A DNA stretch of 64,000 nucleotides from Myxococcota bacterium (GTDB lineage Bacteria; Myxococcota_A; UBA796): assembly GCA_029251165.1 (NCBI GenBank), contig JAQXDW010000110.1, forward strand, positions 1 to 64,000. Direction: 5' to 3'. The first letter of the stretch is position 1. Each line of letters starts with the position of its first letter. The notes beneath the pieces were generated by a model. It was not told the DNA's origin, made no database searches, and worked only from the letters and a program-made list of their open reading frames with translations. This document shows positions 49,593 through 57,900 of this stretch, one piece after another. The position numbers and the translations under genes were made by a program.

Positions 49593-50280
49593 TGTCCCTC
49601 CTGTCCAAGCTATCGGATCCGCCGGCAGGATCTTGAGCGCGTGCTCCTCTTGCCAGGGTCGTGCAGCTCTCGGACAGCAGCGCCTCGACAGAAAACAGCA
49701 TGCTGCCCCCGCTGCGGGCGAAGCTCAGCGTGGTCACGAGGATGCCCTGAGCCATGCACCAGGCGGCGTTGGCGAGCTGTCGAGGGTAGACCTCGGGGTG
49801 AACGAGGCCGCGCTGCTGTCCTGCGATAAGCCGTTCCTCCAGCATGTCATTGAGCCGCGTGCTCAGCGGATAGACTCCTGAGACCAGGGCCTCTGGGCTC
49901 AGCCCGGCCCGCGACAGCCCCTCGTAGAGGAAGTAGTGCTCTGGGCGGGCAGCGTAGTGTCGGACGTGGGCCTGAACCATCGCGATCAGCGCATCGACTG
50001 GATCGGTCTCTGCGGCCACCGCGGCCTCCATGCGCGTGACGTCCTCGGAGAGCTGTGAGATGGCGATGGCATCGATGAGGGCTTGCCGGGAGGAGTAGTA
50101 GTAGTAGAGGGTGGAGGTGGAGGTGTCTGCGGCTGCTGCGACCGCAGCGGTGGTCATGCCATCGAGCCCCTCAGCGATCAGCACCGAGCGCGCGGCCGCC
50201 AGGATCAGCAGCCGCTTGCGCTCCTGACGTCGTGCCTTTCGCGCCAGCCGCTGCCGAGTCCGATCGTCTACTTCAGCCAT
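49531..50280 (-). CDS. TetR-family transcriptional regulator
   Basis: This is a 249-residue repressor. The N-terminal HTH reads LILAAARSVLIAEGLDGMTT, AAVAAAADTSTSTLYYYYSS and RQALIDAIAIS, the standard TetR pattern (Ala-rich start, DTSTSTLYYYYSSRQAL in the recognition region). The C-terminal domain is a typical effector pocket (MEAAVAAETDPVDALIAMVQ, HYFLYEGLSRAG, QRGLVHPEVYPRQLANAAWC, MAQGILVTTLSF). It lies downstream of the DUF4336 gene with a 13-bp overlap, so it is autoregulated if the putative operator upstream of that gene is real. Inducer unknown. The C-terminal 30 residues are a low-complexity tail overlapping the next gene. Confidence 0.88.
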   Translation of the reverse strand: MAEVDDRTRQRLARKARRQERKRLLILAAARSVLIAEGLDGMTTAAVAAAADTSTSTLYYYYSSRQALIDAIAISQLSEDVTRMEAAVAAETDPVDALIAMVQAHVRHYAARPEHYFLYEGLSRAGLSPEALVSGVYPLSTRLNDMLEERLIAGQQRGLVHPEVYPRQLANAAWCMAQGILVTTLSFARSGGSMLFSVEALLSESCTTLARGARAQDPAGGSDSLDRRDNVRGNPSSASSDTPQPDEER

Positions 50281-50939
50281 GCAAAGCTCTCTTGGAAGAC
50301 CGGATGCCCGCCGGACTCCAGCACATCGCCGTGGGAGACGATGAGCCGGTCAAAGGGGAGGGCGAGGATGTCGTCGAGTCCCTTGCGGATCGCAGCGTGA
50401 TCCTTGAACGCCGTCGTCGCCACCAGCTTGCTGACCCCAGGCGTGCCGTTGATGCCGTTGAGCGAGAGGTAGAGCTTCGTCCACCGGCCCCTCGGCGCGG
50501 TGAAGTTGAGCACCAGATCGCAGGAGACGAGGGTGGCGCTGGGAGGATGGAACAGGACCGTCTCAGCCAGCGGCGCCATCCCTGCCAGGGAGACACCGAC
50601 GATCCCCTCGGGCAGGACCTCGGGGGAGAGGGTGCGGTCGATGGTGAGATCCGGGCGCTTCTTCGCCAGCCCTTCAGGTCCATAGACCGTCGCCTCCGGC
50701 CAGCGCGCGGCAGCGTCTCCGATGAACAGGTGGTGGAACAGGTTGGGCGCGATGAGGTGACGGACTGCACCGAGCCGATCGATGTCTGCCGCGAGGCCAT
50801 CGGTGATGGGGATGGGGGAGTGAAGGAGCAGGCTGCCATCGGGGAGCTTGATGATGGTCATCCGAGCCCCGAAATTCAGGCCGATGAAGGTGTGGGGGTG
50901 GTGAGCAACCCAGAGGGCCTCGGCAAGCTGGGTGAGCAT
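50268..50939 (-). CDS. DUF4336 (metallo-beta-lactamase-like) protein
   Basis: This is a 223-residue protein from ATG 50939 (AAGGACGTTC precedes). It has the DUF4336 pattern: LTQLAEALWVAHHPHTFIGL, NFGARMTIIKLPDGSLLLHS, LIAPNLFHHLFIGDAAARWP, TVYGPEGLAKKRPDLTIDRT, TLVSCDLVLNFTAPRG and LIVSHGDVLESGGHP. The family resembles a metallo-beta-lactamase fold whose His motif is reduced (no HxHxDH), so metal catalysis is uncertain. It is the first gene of the DUF4336-TetR-small gene operon, preceded by the direct repeats. The upstream open frame before ATG 50939 is AT-rich and non-coding. Confidence 0.82.
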   Translation of the reverse strand: MLTQLAEALWVAHHPHTFIGLNFGARMTIIKLPDGSLLLHSPIPITDGLAADIDRLGAVRHLIAPNLFHHLFIGDAAARWPEATVYGPEGLAKKRPDLTIDRTLSPEVLPEGIVGVSLAGMAPLAETVLFHPPSATLVSCDLVLNFTAPRGRWTKLYLSLNGINGTPGVSKLVATTAFKDHAAIRKGLDDILALPFDRLIVSHGDVLESGGHPVFQESFAWLK

Positions 50940-50959
50940 GAACGTCCTTATTTTGACTG

Positions 50960-50990
50960 TTGTTCGAAAATAATAACATTGTTCAAAAAA
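50960..50990. promoter_or_regulatory. Candidate operator: two TTGTTC(G/A)AAAA direct repeats
   Basis: TTGTTCGAAAA (50960-50970) and TTGTTCAAAAA (50979-50989) form an 11-bp direct repeat at 19-bp spacing, one mismatch apart, 21-50 bases upstream of the DUF4336 start. An internal palindrome (AACATTGTT) overlaps the second copy. The stretch is AT-rich and lies where the divergent-less promoter of the DUF4336-tetR unit must be. Candidate TetR operator. Confidence 0.5.
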
Positions 50991-52330
50991 TATTGATTGA
51001 TCGTCCCAACAGGCTCGAAGTGATGGTCTTGAGTGGCACAAATCGGCTCCATGAGCGTGTGTGTCTGAGGTCCCGTTGAGTGGGGATAGACTTCTTGGTA
51101 TGTGCTGAATCCAGACGACACATCAGCCCGCCTGGTGGCCTTCTGCCATGACGGCGGGTGGTCTTCACTTGAGCCTACAGGGAGAGCGCGGCCAACAATG
51201 ACAGGCATGTCCGGTGCTCTTCTGACAGCTGCCAGGCGCGATGTCGTGATCACTCCATGGCGGCTGAGCCGGCTACCCCGCTGTTGGCTTCCCCGCCCTC
51301 ACCGGTGCCCTCCGTCGCTCTCCGGAGCGGCTGCTCGATGCCCGCTGCACCATCCTGCACCCTGCATGTCGTCATGACCGATTGGGGTGCTCTCTTGCTG
51401 AGCGTCGTCCAGTTTGTGTGCGTCGACACCACGCCGGAAGGCCCATGCTTGCTCCTGCAGGCGGCACCTGCTTCGGGCTCCCTCCACTTGTCCGCCCAGG
51501 GCGACGATGTCGGGTGTGCTCAAGTTAAGTTTGAGGTGTCGAGCTTAGAGCCTCCAGCACCAGAAGGGCAGCAGAGCTGGTGGTGCGGCATCACCCTGTC
51601 GTTGTGGTCCGCTGACCGTCGCGGTCTGGATGCAGTCGAGGAGGCGAATGCTGCTGGCGTGTGCGGGCAGCATCGCTTGCCATGGTGGTCTGTGGTGAAG
51701 CGTCCGAGTGGAGGCTTAGCAACACAGTGCTGAGATCGTACCGGACGAACGACCTCTCAGGGACACCCACCACCAAGCGGACTCTCCTGGAGCGACGACT
51801 GGATTCTGAGAGGGCACAGAACAAGTGGAAGGTGACATTGGTGAAGTTCTTTTTGAGTCCTGCGCCGGTAATCGTTCCCATGGCAGAGAGCTGGTATCCC
51901 TGAATCCTTTGCCCAGGCGTTTGCTGGTCTTGCGGACTCCGAGGATGCCTGACTCTCGGATCACCATCACAAAGGGACGGGCCTTGTTCATTTGCGGATT
52001 AAAGCTGTTAGTCATGGTTTTAAGTATATATTGGTGAATAATTGCAGGGGTGTGGTCGAGCCTTGATGATCTGAAAAGACCACAGCACGATCTGTTCTCA
52101 GCAGGGCCATTTCCGGAGGCACGATTCACTGTAGCTCCAGATTGGACAGTCAGTTTAAAGCGAGCGATGCACTATTCGCCCGGACTTGCTATGCCTGACG
52201 GGTGCGACCTGATGACTCCACGGTGATTCTTGCTCTGCTTGAACGCAGTCATCCGGTCGTTTTATGACCTGCTACTCTCATCGGCAGGGGATAAGTAGTC
52301 CTGCCCAACAACCTCAAAGAGGAAGACACC
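50991..52330. other. Gene-poor 1.3 kb stretch
   Basis: No gene here is convincing. A plus-strand frame at 51257-51733 (158 codons) has mixed composition and no family signal. On the minus strand, 52014 down to about 51700 starts with an ATG and reads MTNSFNPQMNKARPFVMVIR then ESGILGVRKTSKRLGKGF. Continuing in a different frame near 51860 it gives MGTITGAGLKKNFTNVTFHL and VRLVVGVPERSFVRYDLSTV. This looks like a small protein gene broken by a frameshift. Bases about 52010-52330 are AT-rich and lead to the HU gene, so they contain its promoter. Confidence 0.45.
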
Positions 52331-52624
52331 ATGAACCGTTCTGATCTCGCACGCTCCCTTGCCCAGAAGACGGGTACCTCCATCAAGCAGGCCACCGAGT
52401 CTGTCAACGCCCTCTTCGGCGACTCCAGCGGCGGCGGCATCCTCGTTGCAGAGCTTGCTGGTGGCGGCTCTGTTGGTCTTGTTGGCTTCGGCACCTTCTC
52501 CGTGAAGTCCCGCGCCGCTCGCACCGGTCGTCACCCCCAGACCGGCGCCGCCATCAACATCCCCGCTTCCAAGAACATGGGCTTCAAGGCTGGCACCAAG
52601 GTCAAGGAAGCCCTGAACAGCTAA
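52331..52624 (+). CDS. HU-family DNA-binding protein
   Basis: This is a 97-residue histone-like nucleoid protein. The sequence MNRSDLARSLAQKTGTSIKQ, ATESVNALFGDSS, then GSVGLVGFGTFSVKSRAART and GRHPQTGAAINIPASKNMGF shows the HU fold with the minor-groove arm RAARTGRHPQTGAAI, and the core K/R residues are present. An insertion GGGILVAELAGG lies before the arm (relatives have a shorter loop). ATG 52331 follows AGAGGAAGACACC. A strong terminator follows. It compacts and bends DNA and is probably highly expressed. Confidence 0.93.
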   Translation: MNRSDLARSLAQKTGTSIKQATESVNALFGDSSGGGILVAELAGGGSVGLVGFGTFSVKSRAARTGRHPQTGAAINIPASKNMGFKAGTKVKEALNS

Positions 52625-52671
52625 GGCTGCTCTGGGCTCTGGATCCAGCTTCTGGAACCAGACCACGCAGA

Positions 52672-52716
52672 GGACCCCGATCCGGTGGATGCTTCCATCA
52701 GGTCGGGGTTCTTTTT
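52672..52716 (+). terminator. Intrinsic terminator of the HU gene
   Basis: The stem ACCCCGA (52674-52680) pairs with TCGGGGT (52703-52709) around an internal GATG-CTTC-CATC hairpin, followed by TCTTTTT (52710-52716). This is a clear rho-independent terminator 50-90 bp after the HU stop. Confidence 0.85.
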
Positions 52717-52753
52717 GGAGCGCCCAGTAAGGTGCTCCTGTGAGGTGGCTGCC

Positions 52754-53080
52754 CTACTCAGAGTCGGGCTTGTAGAACACCCGCATCGGCCGCAGCAGCG
52801 CCCAGCGATTTCGGCTTGGGCGGTTGAACAGGCGGGCGCAGAACCACCACACCTTGCCCTTGTAGGAGTAGCGAACCTCCACCGGGGTACCAGCCTCGAT
52901 GCCCTGGGGCTGTGAGCTGGTCGGTAGGAAGGCAATCTGGCCGAAGTCATCGGCCAGGTCCAGCCGGCCGCCGAGGCTGGTGAAGCCGACCTTCAGGTGA
53001 ATGGGCGCGCCATCCATCGCTGCGTTGAGGAGGTGAGCGTCGATGCGCCCCGGGTACGAAAGTTCTCCACCAGAAAGCAT
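52754..53080 (-). CDS. PilZ-like small protein
   Basis: This is a 108-residue protein from ATG 53080, with AGGAGGCCCG upstream. The sequence LSYPGRIDAHLLNAAMDGAP, IHLKVGFTSLGGRLDLADDF, GQIAFLPTSSQPQGIEAGTP, then VEVRYSYKGKVWWFCARLFN and RPSRNRWALLRPMRVFYK has the beta-rich layout of PilZ proteins. The RxxxR and DxSxxG c-di-GMP motifs of PilZ are not clearly present. The ending matches the FlgZ/YcgR-N-like pattern of flagellar-brake proteins (RYSYkGk.w.F.aRl...r.rwaLlRP). So it is PilZ-like with uncertain c-di-GMP binding. It lies about 150 bp upstream of the thioesterase gene's end. Confidence 0.6.
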   Translation of the reverse strand: MLSGGELSYPGRIDAHLLNAAMDGAPIHLKVGFTSLGGRLDLADDFGQIAFLPTSSQPQGIEAGTPVEVRYSYKGKVWWFCARLFNRPSRNRWALLRPMRVFYKPDSE

Positions 53081-53235
53081 CGGGCCTCCTCTGAGCGCTC
53101 CTCTACAGAGCGGACAAGTTTTACCTGTCCGAGCATGACTGGATCTGGCTTGGAACAGCAAGGATGCTGTGGTGGCTTCACAGAGGCGTCACGAGTCGCA
53201 CACACTGTGTTGACGCATGCTGCGATGTCACACGC

Positions 53236-53622
53236 TCAGGCGTCCAGCACATGTCCATCGAGGATGAATGTGGTGAAGGAGCCTGTGAACACGGTCTTCT
53301 CACCAACCGATGCGACCACATCGACAGTGTGCTTGCGGCCCTTGACTGCAGTGCGGATGGCGACTGCAGTTACCGACTGCCCGACCGAGACCGGTGCGAT
53401 GAAGCGGGTCTGTGCAGCCCCGAGCACCACGTTCGGATCGTTGACGGCCAGCATCGCGGCGTAGTCTGCGAGCCCGAAGACAAAGCCACCGTGGACCAGG
53501 CCGCGTGCATCAGCGCCCATTGGTCTGGTGGTGAGCAGCGTGACGGTGGCGGTTCCCTCTGCGAGTTCTACGGGAACGCCACAGAGTGACGGGTCAATTT
53601 TGAGATGAGTCCGTGAGACCAT
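53236..53622 (-). CDS. Hotdog-fold thioesterase (PaaI-like)
   Basis: This is a 128-residue protein with a typical PaaI/YbaW-like pattern: VPVELAEGTATVTLLTTRPM, the catalytic-helix region GLVHGGFVFGLADYAAMLAV, NDPNVVLGAAQTRFIAPVSV and VTAVAIRTAVKGRKHTVDVV. The HGGFVFGLAD motif, with an Asp, is the usual active site. It hydrolyses acyl-CoA or phenylacetyl-type thioesters; substrate unknown. ATG 53622 follows GGAGGATGAA. It is monocistronic, convergent with nothing, and followed upstream by a 516-bp intergenic stretch. Confidence 0.84.
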   Translation of the reverse strand: MVSRTHLKIDPSLCGVPVELAEGTATVTLLTTRPMGADARGLVHGGFVFGLADYAAMLAVNDPNVVLGAAQTRFIAPVSVGQSVTAVAIRTAVKGRKHTVDVVASVGEKTVFTGSFTTFILDGHVLDA

Positions 53623-54138
53623 TTCATCCTCCAGATCTGGTCCGAGTCAGGTCCCGCAGAGCCTCAGAGACCGACGGCGAGACCCTGGTCGTCACTCTAT
53701 CGCCTCCACAGGGTGCTCATCGACGGGGGCCGCCTCCGAGGAGCGGTGTGTGCTGTGGCAAATGACACGCACACCGCAGCGCACCTCAGCCGGCTGAGCC
53801 GGTGATCTCTCCAGAGGGAGCGCGGTGTCACTGGCGCCGCTCACGGAGCCGTCTCTGACAACCCGATGCCCCGTCGCGGAGGGCTGAGCGTTCGGACTTG
53901 GCCTTGACTGGACGGAGGGGTTTTCGTCTTAAGGCAACCAATAACGGTTGTTTTGTTTGCTTATGGCTGCCGTCTCAGGCTGGCGTCACGGTGCGTTGTA
54001 ACTGATTGTTACGAGCGGTCTGCCGATGGGCGATGAGCATCCAGGCGATGCCGTTGGGTACTTGATGAGTGATGGAGCTTTTTGCTTAAAATAAACGTGT
54101 AACAGTATTAATGTTAATGATTTGGGCAGTGAGGCCCC
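53623..54138. other. Intergenic stretch with inverted repeats
   Basis: This is 516 bp between the thioesterase start and the YdjM-like gene's end. Bases about 53920-54130 are AT-rich. Two short inverted repeats are seen: CAACC-AATAAC-GGTTG at 53935-53950 followed by TTTTGTTT, a possible small terminator or operator, and GTAAC-TGATT-GTTAC near 53998-54012. No gene is recognised; these may be thioesterase regulatory sites or remnants. Confidence 0.5.
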
Positions 54139-54627
54139 TCAGGCCTTTTGTGCGGGCCAGAGCCCGTAGATCAGCAGGGGAAGGGATGGCAGCAGCTCTG
54201 CGAGCATGACCTTCAGGCCGCGCTCTGACAGAAACGATGCGCCAATCGGTGCGACTGGGATTGGCCGCCACGGTGCGAACACCCGGGTCTCCTCCTGCGG
54301 CCACCACAGCGCCACGCCGAGTCCACCGTCTGTCAGCGCATCCAGCAGCGGATGGCTGGCGACGACGACGGCAACGAGCAGCCCCAGTCGCAGTCGTCGT
54401 GACAGGCCACCGATCAGCGCTCCCATTCCTGCAGCGAACACCAGGGAGTGGCTGGCACCGCGGTGTCCGAACGGGTCGCTGTAGGGGATGTCGAGGGCAA
54501 AGGCGACGACGTCGGCATCCGGGAGCATGGAGAGGGCGGCGAAGGCGAGGGCGCCGGGGAGGGAGCGCCGCCCGAGGTAGAGGCGCGCTGCAGCGATTCC
54601 GACCGCGACGTGGAGGAGGGAAGCCAT
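54139..54627 (-). CDS. YdjM-like membrane-bound metal-dependent hydrolase (DUF457)
   Basis: This is a 162-residue inner-membrane protein. The N terminus MASLLHVAVGIAAARLYLGR leads to ALAFAALSMLPDADVVAFAL, then GHRGASHSLVFAAGMGALIG, VVVASHPLLDALTDGGLGVA and LWWPQEETRVFAPWRPIPVA. The DAD, GHRGxxHS and HPLLDxxTxGG signatures are the YdjM metal-binding set. About four membrane spans are visible. Members in the family are linked to the SOS response (LexA-regulated in E. coli), but no LexA box is evident here. Function not established. It is downstream of a 488-bp spacer on the minus strand. Confidence 0.85.
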   Translation of the reverse strand: MASLLHVAVGIAAARLYLGRRSLPGALAFAALSMLPDADVVAFALDIPYSDPFGHRGASHSLVFAAGMGALIGGLSRRLRLGLLVAVVVASHPLLDALTDGGLGVALWWPQEETRVFAPWRPIPVAPIGASFLSERGLKVMLAELLPSLPLLIYGLWPAQKA

Positions 54628-55115
54628 GGTCTATGGTCCAGGGGAGACCCACACGGTGCTCCGCGTGGTGTCTGTGTTCGTGGTGAGGGGATGGCTCATG
54701 GCGGTCATCACGCTCACCTGGCAGACCTGCTGAGAGTCGCGCACCAGGCTGCTGCCATACGCTTGGAGCCGAGCGGCGGTCTCACCATCGGGCCTGGATG
54801 GCCGGAACGCTCGTCCTGTGGGAGCAGCGTTCTTCACGAGGCGGCTCCTTTTGCGGGTGGTTTTGGGCGGAATAACATGCTGTGTCGGTGCGCTGCCCGG
54901 TTGAAGGACCGCGATACCGAGGTGCCCGATCCGGTCACCGTGAGCATGCGCGACGATGGAATTGTCTGGGCAGCAGAAGCGAACAGGAGCGCGCATGTGG
55001 ACAGCTTAGCACCGTGTTGAGCCGCCGCTTCTCTGCTGAGGGGGACGATTGCTCTCCCTTCTCCAGCCTGCCGGGCCTCGTCATCCGCCGCCGTCGTCGG
55101 TGCTACCCTCGCGGC
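54628..55115. other. Intergenic 488 bp with no convincing gene
   Basis: The stretch separates the minus-strand YdjM-like gene from the plus-strand methyltransferase pair, so promoters for both must lie here. Open frames of about 120 codons on each strand have no ribosome site and no family signal. The start of the following gene is placed at 55116, not earlier in frame, on protein content. Confidence 0.5.
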
Positions 55116-56612
55116 ATGAGCGGAGAGTTTCTCGCATACGATGCGCTGCCATACACCGGCGAAGCCTACCCGCAGACCCACCCCTCGGCACTGTTCGCGG
55201 CGGGGTGGCTGCTGGGGATGTCTCCCGCAGATCCGCAGCAGTGTCGGGTGCTGGAGATCGGCTGCGCGGACGCCACCAACCTCATCGCGATGGCCGCTGG
55301 GCTTCCCCAGAGCACGTTCGTCGGCGTCGATGGCTCAGCGGTTCAGATTGCGTCGGGCCAGGCGCTGATTGCGGCGCTGGGGTTGGTGAACATCACCCTG
55401 CATGTCGCCGACCTCCGCGACTTCGCCCCGCCGCCAGGCTCCTTCGACTACGTGATCACCCACGGGGTCTACTCCTGGGTTGCGCCGGATGCCCAGGCAG
55501 CGCTGCTGGCGCTGTGTCGGACCGCCCTGACGGAGCAGGGGATCGCCTATGTCAGCTACAACGCGCTGCCGGGCTGGCATGCCTGTCGGGTCGTGCGCGA
55601 TCTGATGCGCTACCACGCCAGTAAGTTCGAGTCTCTCCCAGAGCAGCTCCGCCAGGCTCGAGCGATCCTGGCGTTTGTCGCGAAGTCTGCGGTCCAACCC
55701 GTCTACGCCCGGACCCTTCAGTCGTTCGTGCCCTACCTCGACCGCATCGACGACGACTACCTGTTCCACGACTACCTGGAGGCCAACAACGACCCCCGAA
55801 TGCTGCGGGAATTCGTGGACGAGGCGGTCGCGGCGGGGCTGACGTACCTGGGGGATGCCGAGCTGCATCGGATGGCCGGGCTCGACCTGCCGGTGTCGGT
55901 TCGTGCGCAGATCGAGGCGTTCACCGATGACCCGGTGGATCAGGAGCAGTACCTCGATCTGGTCAGCGACCGCACCCTCCGCCGCACCCTGCTCTGTCGG
56001 GACGGAGTGGCCCCGCAGCGAAGCCTGGACCTGAGCCGAGCACATCGGCTGTCGTTTACCACCGGGCTGGTCGAGGAGGCGGGCAGCGATCCCGTCACCT
56101 TCCGACACCGGCGCACCCGAGATGCCGTGGTGATCGCAGACCCCGTCCGGGTGGAGGCCCTGCGCATCCTCCAGGCCCATGCGCCGCAGCCGGTTCCGTT
56201 CGTGACCCTGGCTCTGGCGGTGGGGGCTGGCGGGCTGGAGGGGCTGCTGCTCCAGGGTGTGCTTCAGGGCGTCGTGGCGGCCTACGACGCGCCGATTCCG
56301 GTCACCGGGAAGGTCGGCGAGTATCCCGAGGTCTGGTGGCTTGCCCGCCACCTCGCCGCGCAGGGCCGCCCGCCGATCTCCCGGCTCCACCACAGCGTGC
56401 CGCCGCTCAGCGCCTTGGATCCCCTGGTGATCGCCTTGCTCAATGGCTCCCGGAGTCTGTCGGATCTCGTCGCGGAGCTTCAGCCGATGGTCGCAGTCGA
56501 CGATGGCGATCCGGTGGCGGCCTTGACCGAGGCGATCGAGATGATCCTGGAGCGCTGCGCCCGAGAGGGACTGCTGATAGAGAAGAGACATGACACCAGA
56601 ATTCTGGCATGA
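55116..56612 (+). CDS. Methyltransferase with C-terminal regulatory domain (PKMT type)
   Basis: This is a 498-residue class I SAM methyltransferase. Motif I is RVLEIGCADATNLIAMAAGL, then STFVGVDGSAVQIASGQALI and ITLHVADLRDFAPPPGSFDY with VITHGVYSWVAPDAQAALLA. The segment GIAYVSYNALPGWHACRVVR and the long region from about 200 (LRQARAILAFVAKSAVQPVY, YLEANNDPRMLREFVDEAVA) match the 'methyltransferase regulatory domain' architecture of bacterial proteins resembling protein-lysine methyltransferases. Relatives of Rickettsia PKMT1 methylate an outer-membrane protein. Substrate unknown. Its 3' end overlaps the tpm gene by 23 bp. ATG 55116 was chosen because the family motif starts right after it. 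Confidence 0.87.
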   Translation: MSGEFLAYDALPYTGEAYPQTHPSALFAAGWLLGMSPADPQQCRVLEIGCADATNLIAMAAGLPQSTFVGVDGSAVQIASGQALIAALGLVNITLHVADLRDFAPPPGSFDYVITHGVYSWVAPDAQAALLALCRTALTEQGIAYVSYNALPGWHACRVVRDLMRYHASKFESLPEQLRQARAILAFVAKSAVQPVYARTLQSFVPYLDRIDDDYLFHDYLEANNDPRMLREFVDEAVAAGLTYLGDAELHRMAGLDLPVSVRAQIEAFTDDPVDQEQYLDLVSDRTLRRTLLCRDGVAPQRSLDLSRAHRLSFTTGLVEEAGSDPVTFRHRRTRDAVVIADPVRVEALRILQAHAPQPVPFVTLALAVGAGGLEGLLLQGVLQGVVAAYDAPIPVTGKVGEYPEVWWLARHLAAQGRPPISRLHHSVPPLSALDPLVIALLNGSRSLSDLVAELQPMVAVDDGDPVAALTEAIEMILERCAREGLLIEKRHDTRILA

Positions 56613-57237
56613 CCGCTGGCGAGTGGGGCAGACTGGCTTCCACCGAGATGCCGTTCACCCTGACCTCATCAAGCACGCCGCAGTGCTCGGTGTCCCCGAC
56701 GGGCCGCGGGTCCTGGTTCCGCTGTGCGGCAAGACCCTCGATCTGAGCTGGCTGGTGAGCCAGGGCTGCGAAGTGGTCGGGGTCGAGCTGTCGGAGCAGG
56801 CCGCGACGCAGTACCACGAGCGCGTCGGAATCACACCGGAGATCACGCCGGCGGGCGCGCACACGATCTGGCGCAGCCCGGGGCTGACCTACATCGTCGG
56901 CGACTTCTTCTCCGCTGACCTCGGCATGTTCGATGCCATCTGGGACCGGGCTGCGCTGGTCGCTCTGCCAGCAGAGCTGCGGGTCCGCTATGCCGAGCGA
57001 CTGCGCGCGGTGCTGCGTCCGGGCGGACGGATGCTGCTGAATTGCTTTACCTTTGATGCCGACCGCAGCGGGCCGCCCCACTCGATCTCCGACGACGAGG
57101 TTCGCAGGCACTACGACCACGCCGGACAGCTCCGCCGCGTGTCGACTGCGGATATCCTGGACGAGTCCCCCCGCTGGCGTGAGGCGGGTGCGACGTTCAT
57201 GGACGAGAAGGTCTGGCTGCTGAACCGGATCTCTTGA
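56590..57237 (+). CDS. tpm: Thiopurine S-methyltransferase (TPMT family)
   Basis: This is a 215-residue SAM methyltransferase. The family start EFWHDRWRVGQTGFHRDAVH, the motif VLVPLCGKTLDLSWLVSQGC, VVGVELSEQAATQYHERVGI, IVGDFFSADLGMFDAIWDRA and YAERLRAVLRPGGRMLLNCF match bacterial Tpm, which detoxifies tellurite or selenite and other thiols. It overlaps the upstream PKMT-type gene by 23 bp and is translationally coupled. Substrate in this organism unknown. Confidence 0.93.
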   Translation: MTPEFWHDRWRVGQTGFHRDAVHPDLIKHAAVLGVPDGPRVLVPLCGKTLDLSWLVSQGCEVVGVELSEQAATQYHERVGITPEITPAGAHTIWRSPGLTYIVGDFFSADLGMFDAIWDRAALVALPAELRVRYAERLRAVLRPGGRMLLNCFTFDADRSGPPHSISDDEVRRHYDHAGQLRRVSTADILDESPRWREAGATFMDEKVWLLNRIS

Positions 57238-57336
57238 TCATAGACCTGCTGCAATCATCGACTGGGGATGTCGCCCAGACACCGCAGCAGATTCGGGCAC
57301 ACTCCTTGCTCTATACCGAGACAAGGAGGCTCAGAC

Positions 57337-57900
57337 ATGCTGACCATGATGCTCGCCCTGACCGCGACCGCGACCCCGATCTACATCACGCCGAGCACGC
57401 GCTCACGGGTGGTGCTGCGCGCTGACCTCGACGAGGACGGCGTGGTCGAGCAGGTGGTGGTGGGCTTCTCGCTGCGTCGAGAGATCCACGTCGCCGTCTA
57501 TGAGCCAGACGGGCAGGTGAGGCGGCTGTCTCTGGGACCGGTAGTGGACCTCAGCGGGGTCCGCGATGAGCTGTTCGTCTCGCTGACGGACCCCGAAGAG
57601 ACGGGCGTCCCGCTGCTGCTGCTGGCGGTGCCGGCTGCGGAGCAGTGCGGATCCTGGGGCCGGGACACGTTCGTCAGCGACCAGAGCGGACAGCTCCATG
57701 CAGCCCTGTCGCTGACCAACGGCAGCGACTCACCGGCCTACATGGAAGAGGAGGTGGTCTTCTCTCCAGAGAGCCGCACCGCCATCCTCACCACCATCGC
57801 TGGGGATGACTCCGGGGAGACAACGACCATCACGCGTCGTGCGCTGATCGGAGGCGTCTTTGAGACGACCTCAACGACCGAGCACGCGCAGGTGTTTTAG
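57337..57900 (+). CDS. Secreted protein of unknown function
   Basis: This is a 187-residue exported protein from ATG 57337, with AAGGAGGCTCAGAC upstream and a signal MLTMMLALTATATPI. The mature part is acidic and beta-rich: VVLRADLDEDGVVEQVVVGF, SLRREIHVAVYEPDGQVRRL, YMEEEVVFSPESRTAILTTI, with few Cys. A DxDxDG-like segment (LDEDG) may bind Ca2+. No family recognised. It is convergent with the arylsulfotransferase-like gene, overlapping by 4 bp. Confidence 0.68.
   Translation: MLTMMLALTATATPIYITPSTRSRVVLRADLDEDGVVEQVVVGFSLRREIHVAVYEPDGQVRRLSLGPVVDLSGVRDELFVSLTDPEETGVPLLLLAVPAAEQCGSWGRDTFVSDQSGQLHAALSLTNGSDSPAYMEEEVVFSPESRTAILTTIAGDDSGETTTITRRALIGGVFETTSTTEHAQVF

Noticed and set aside
51257-51733. 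158-codon plus-strand frame in the gene-poor stretch
   Set aside because: No ribosome site or domain pattern; low-complexity start and no protein-like strand/helix periodicity.
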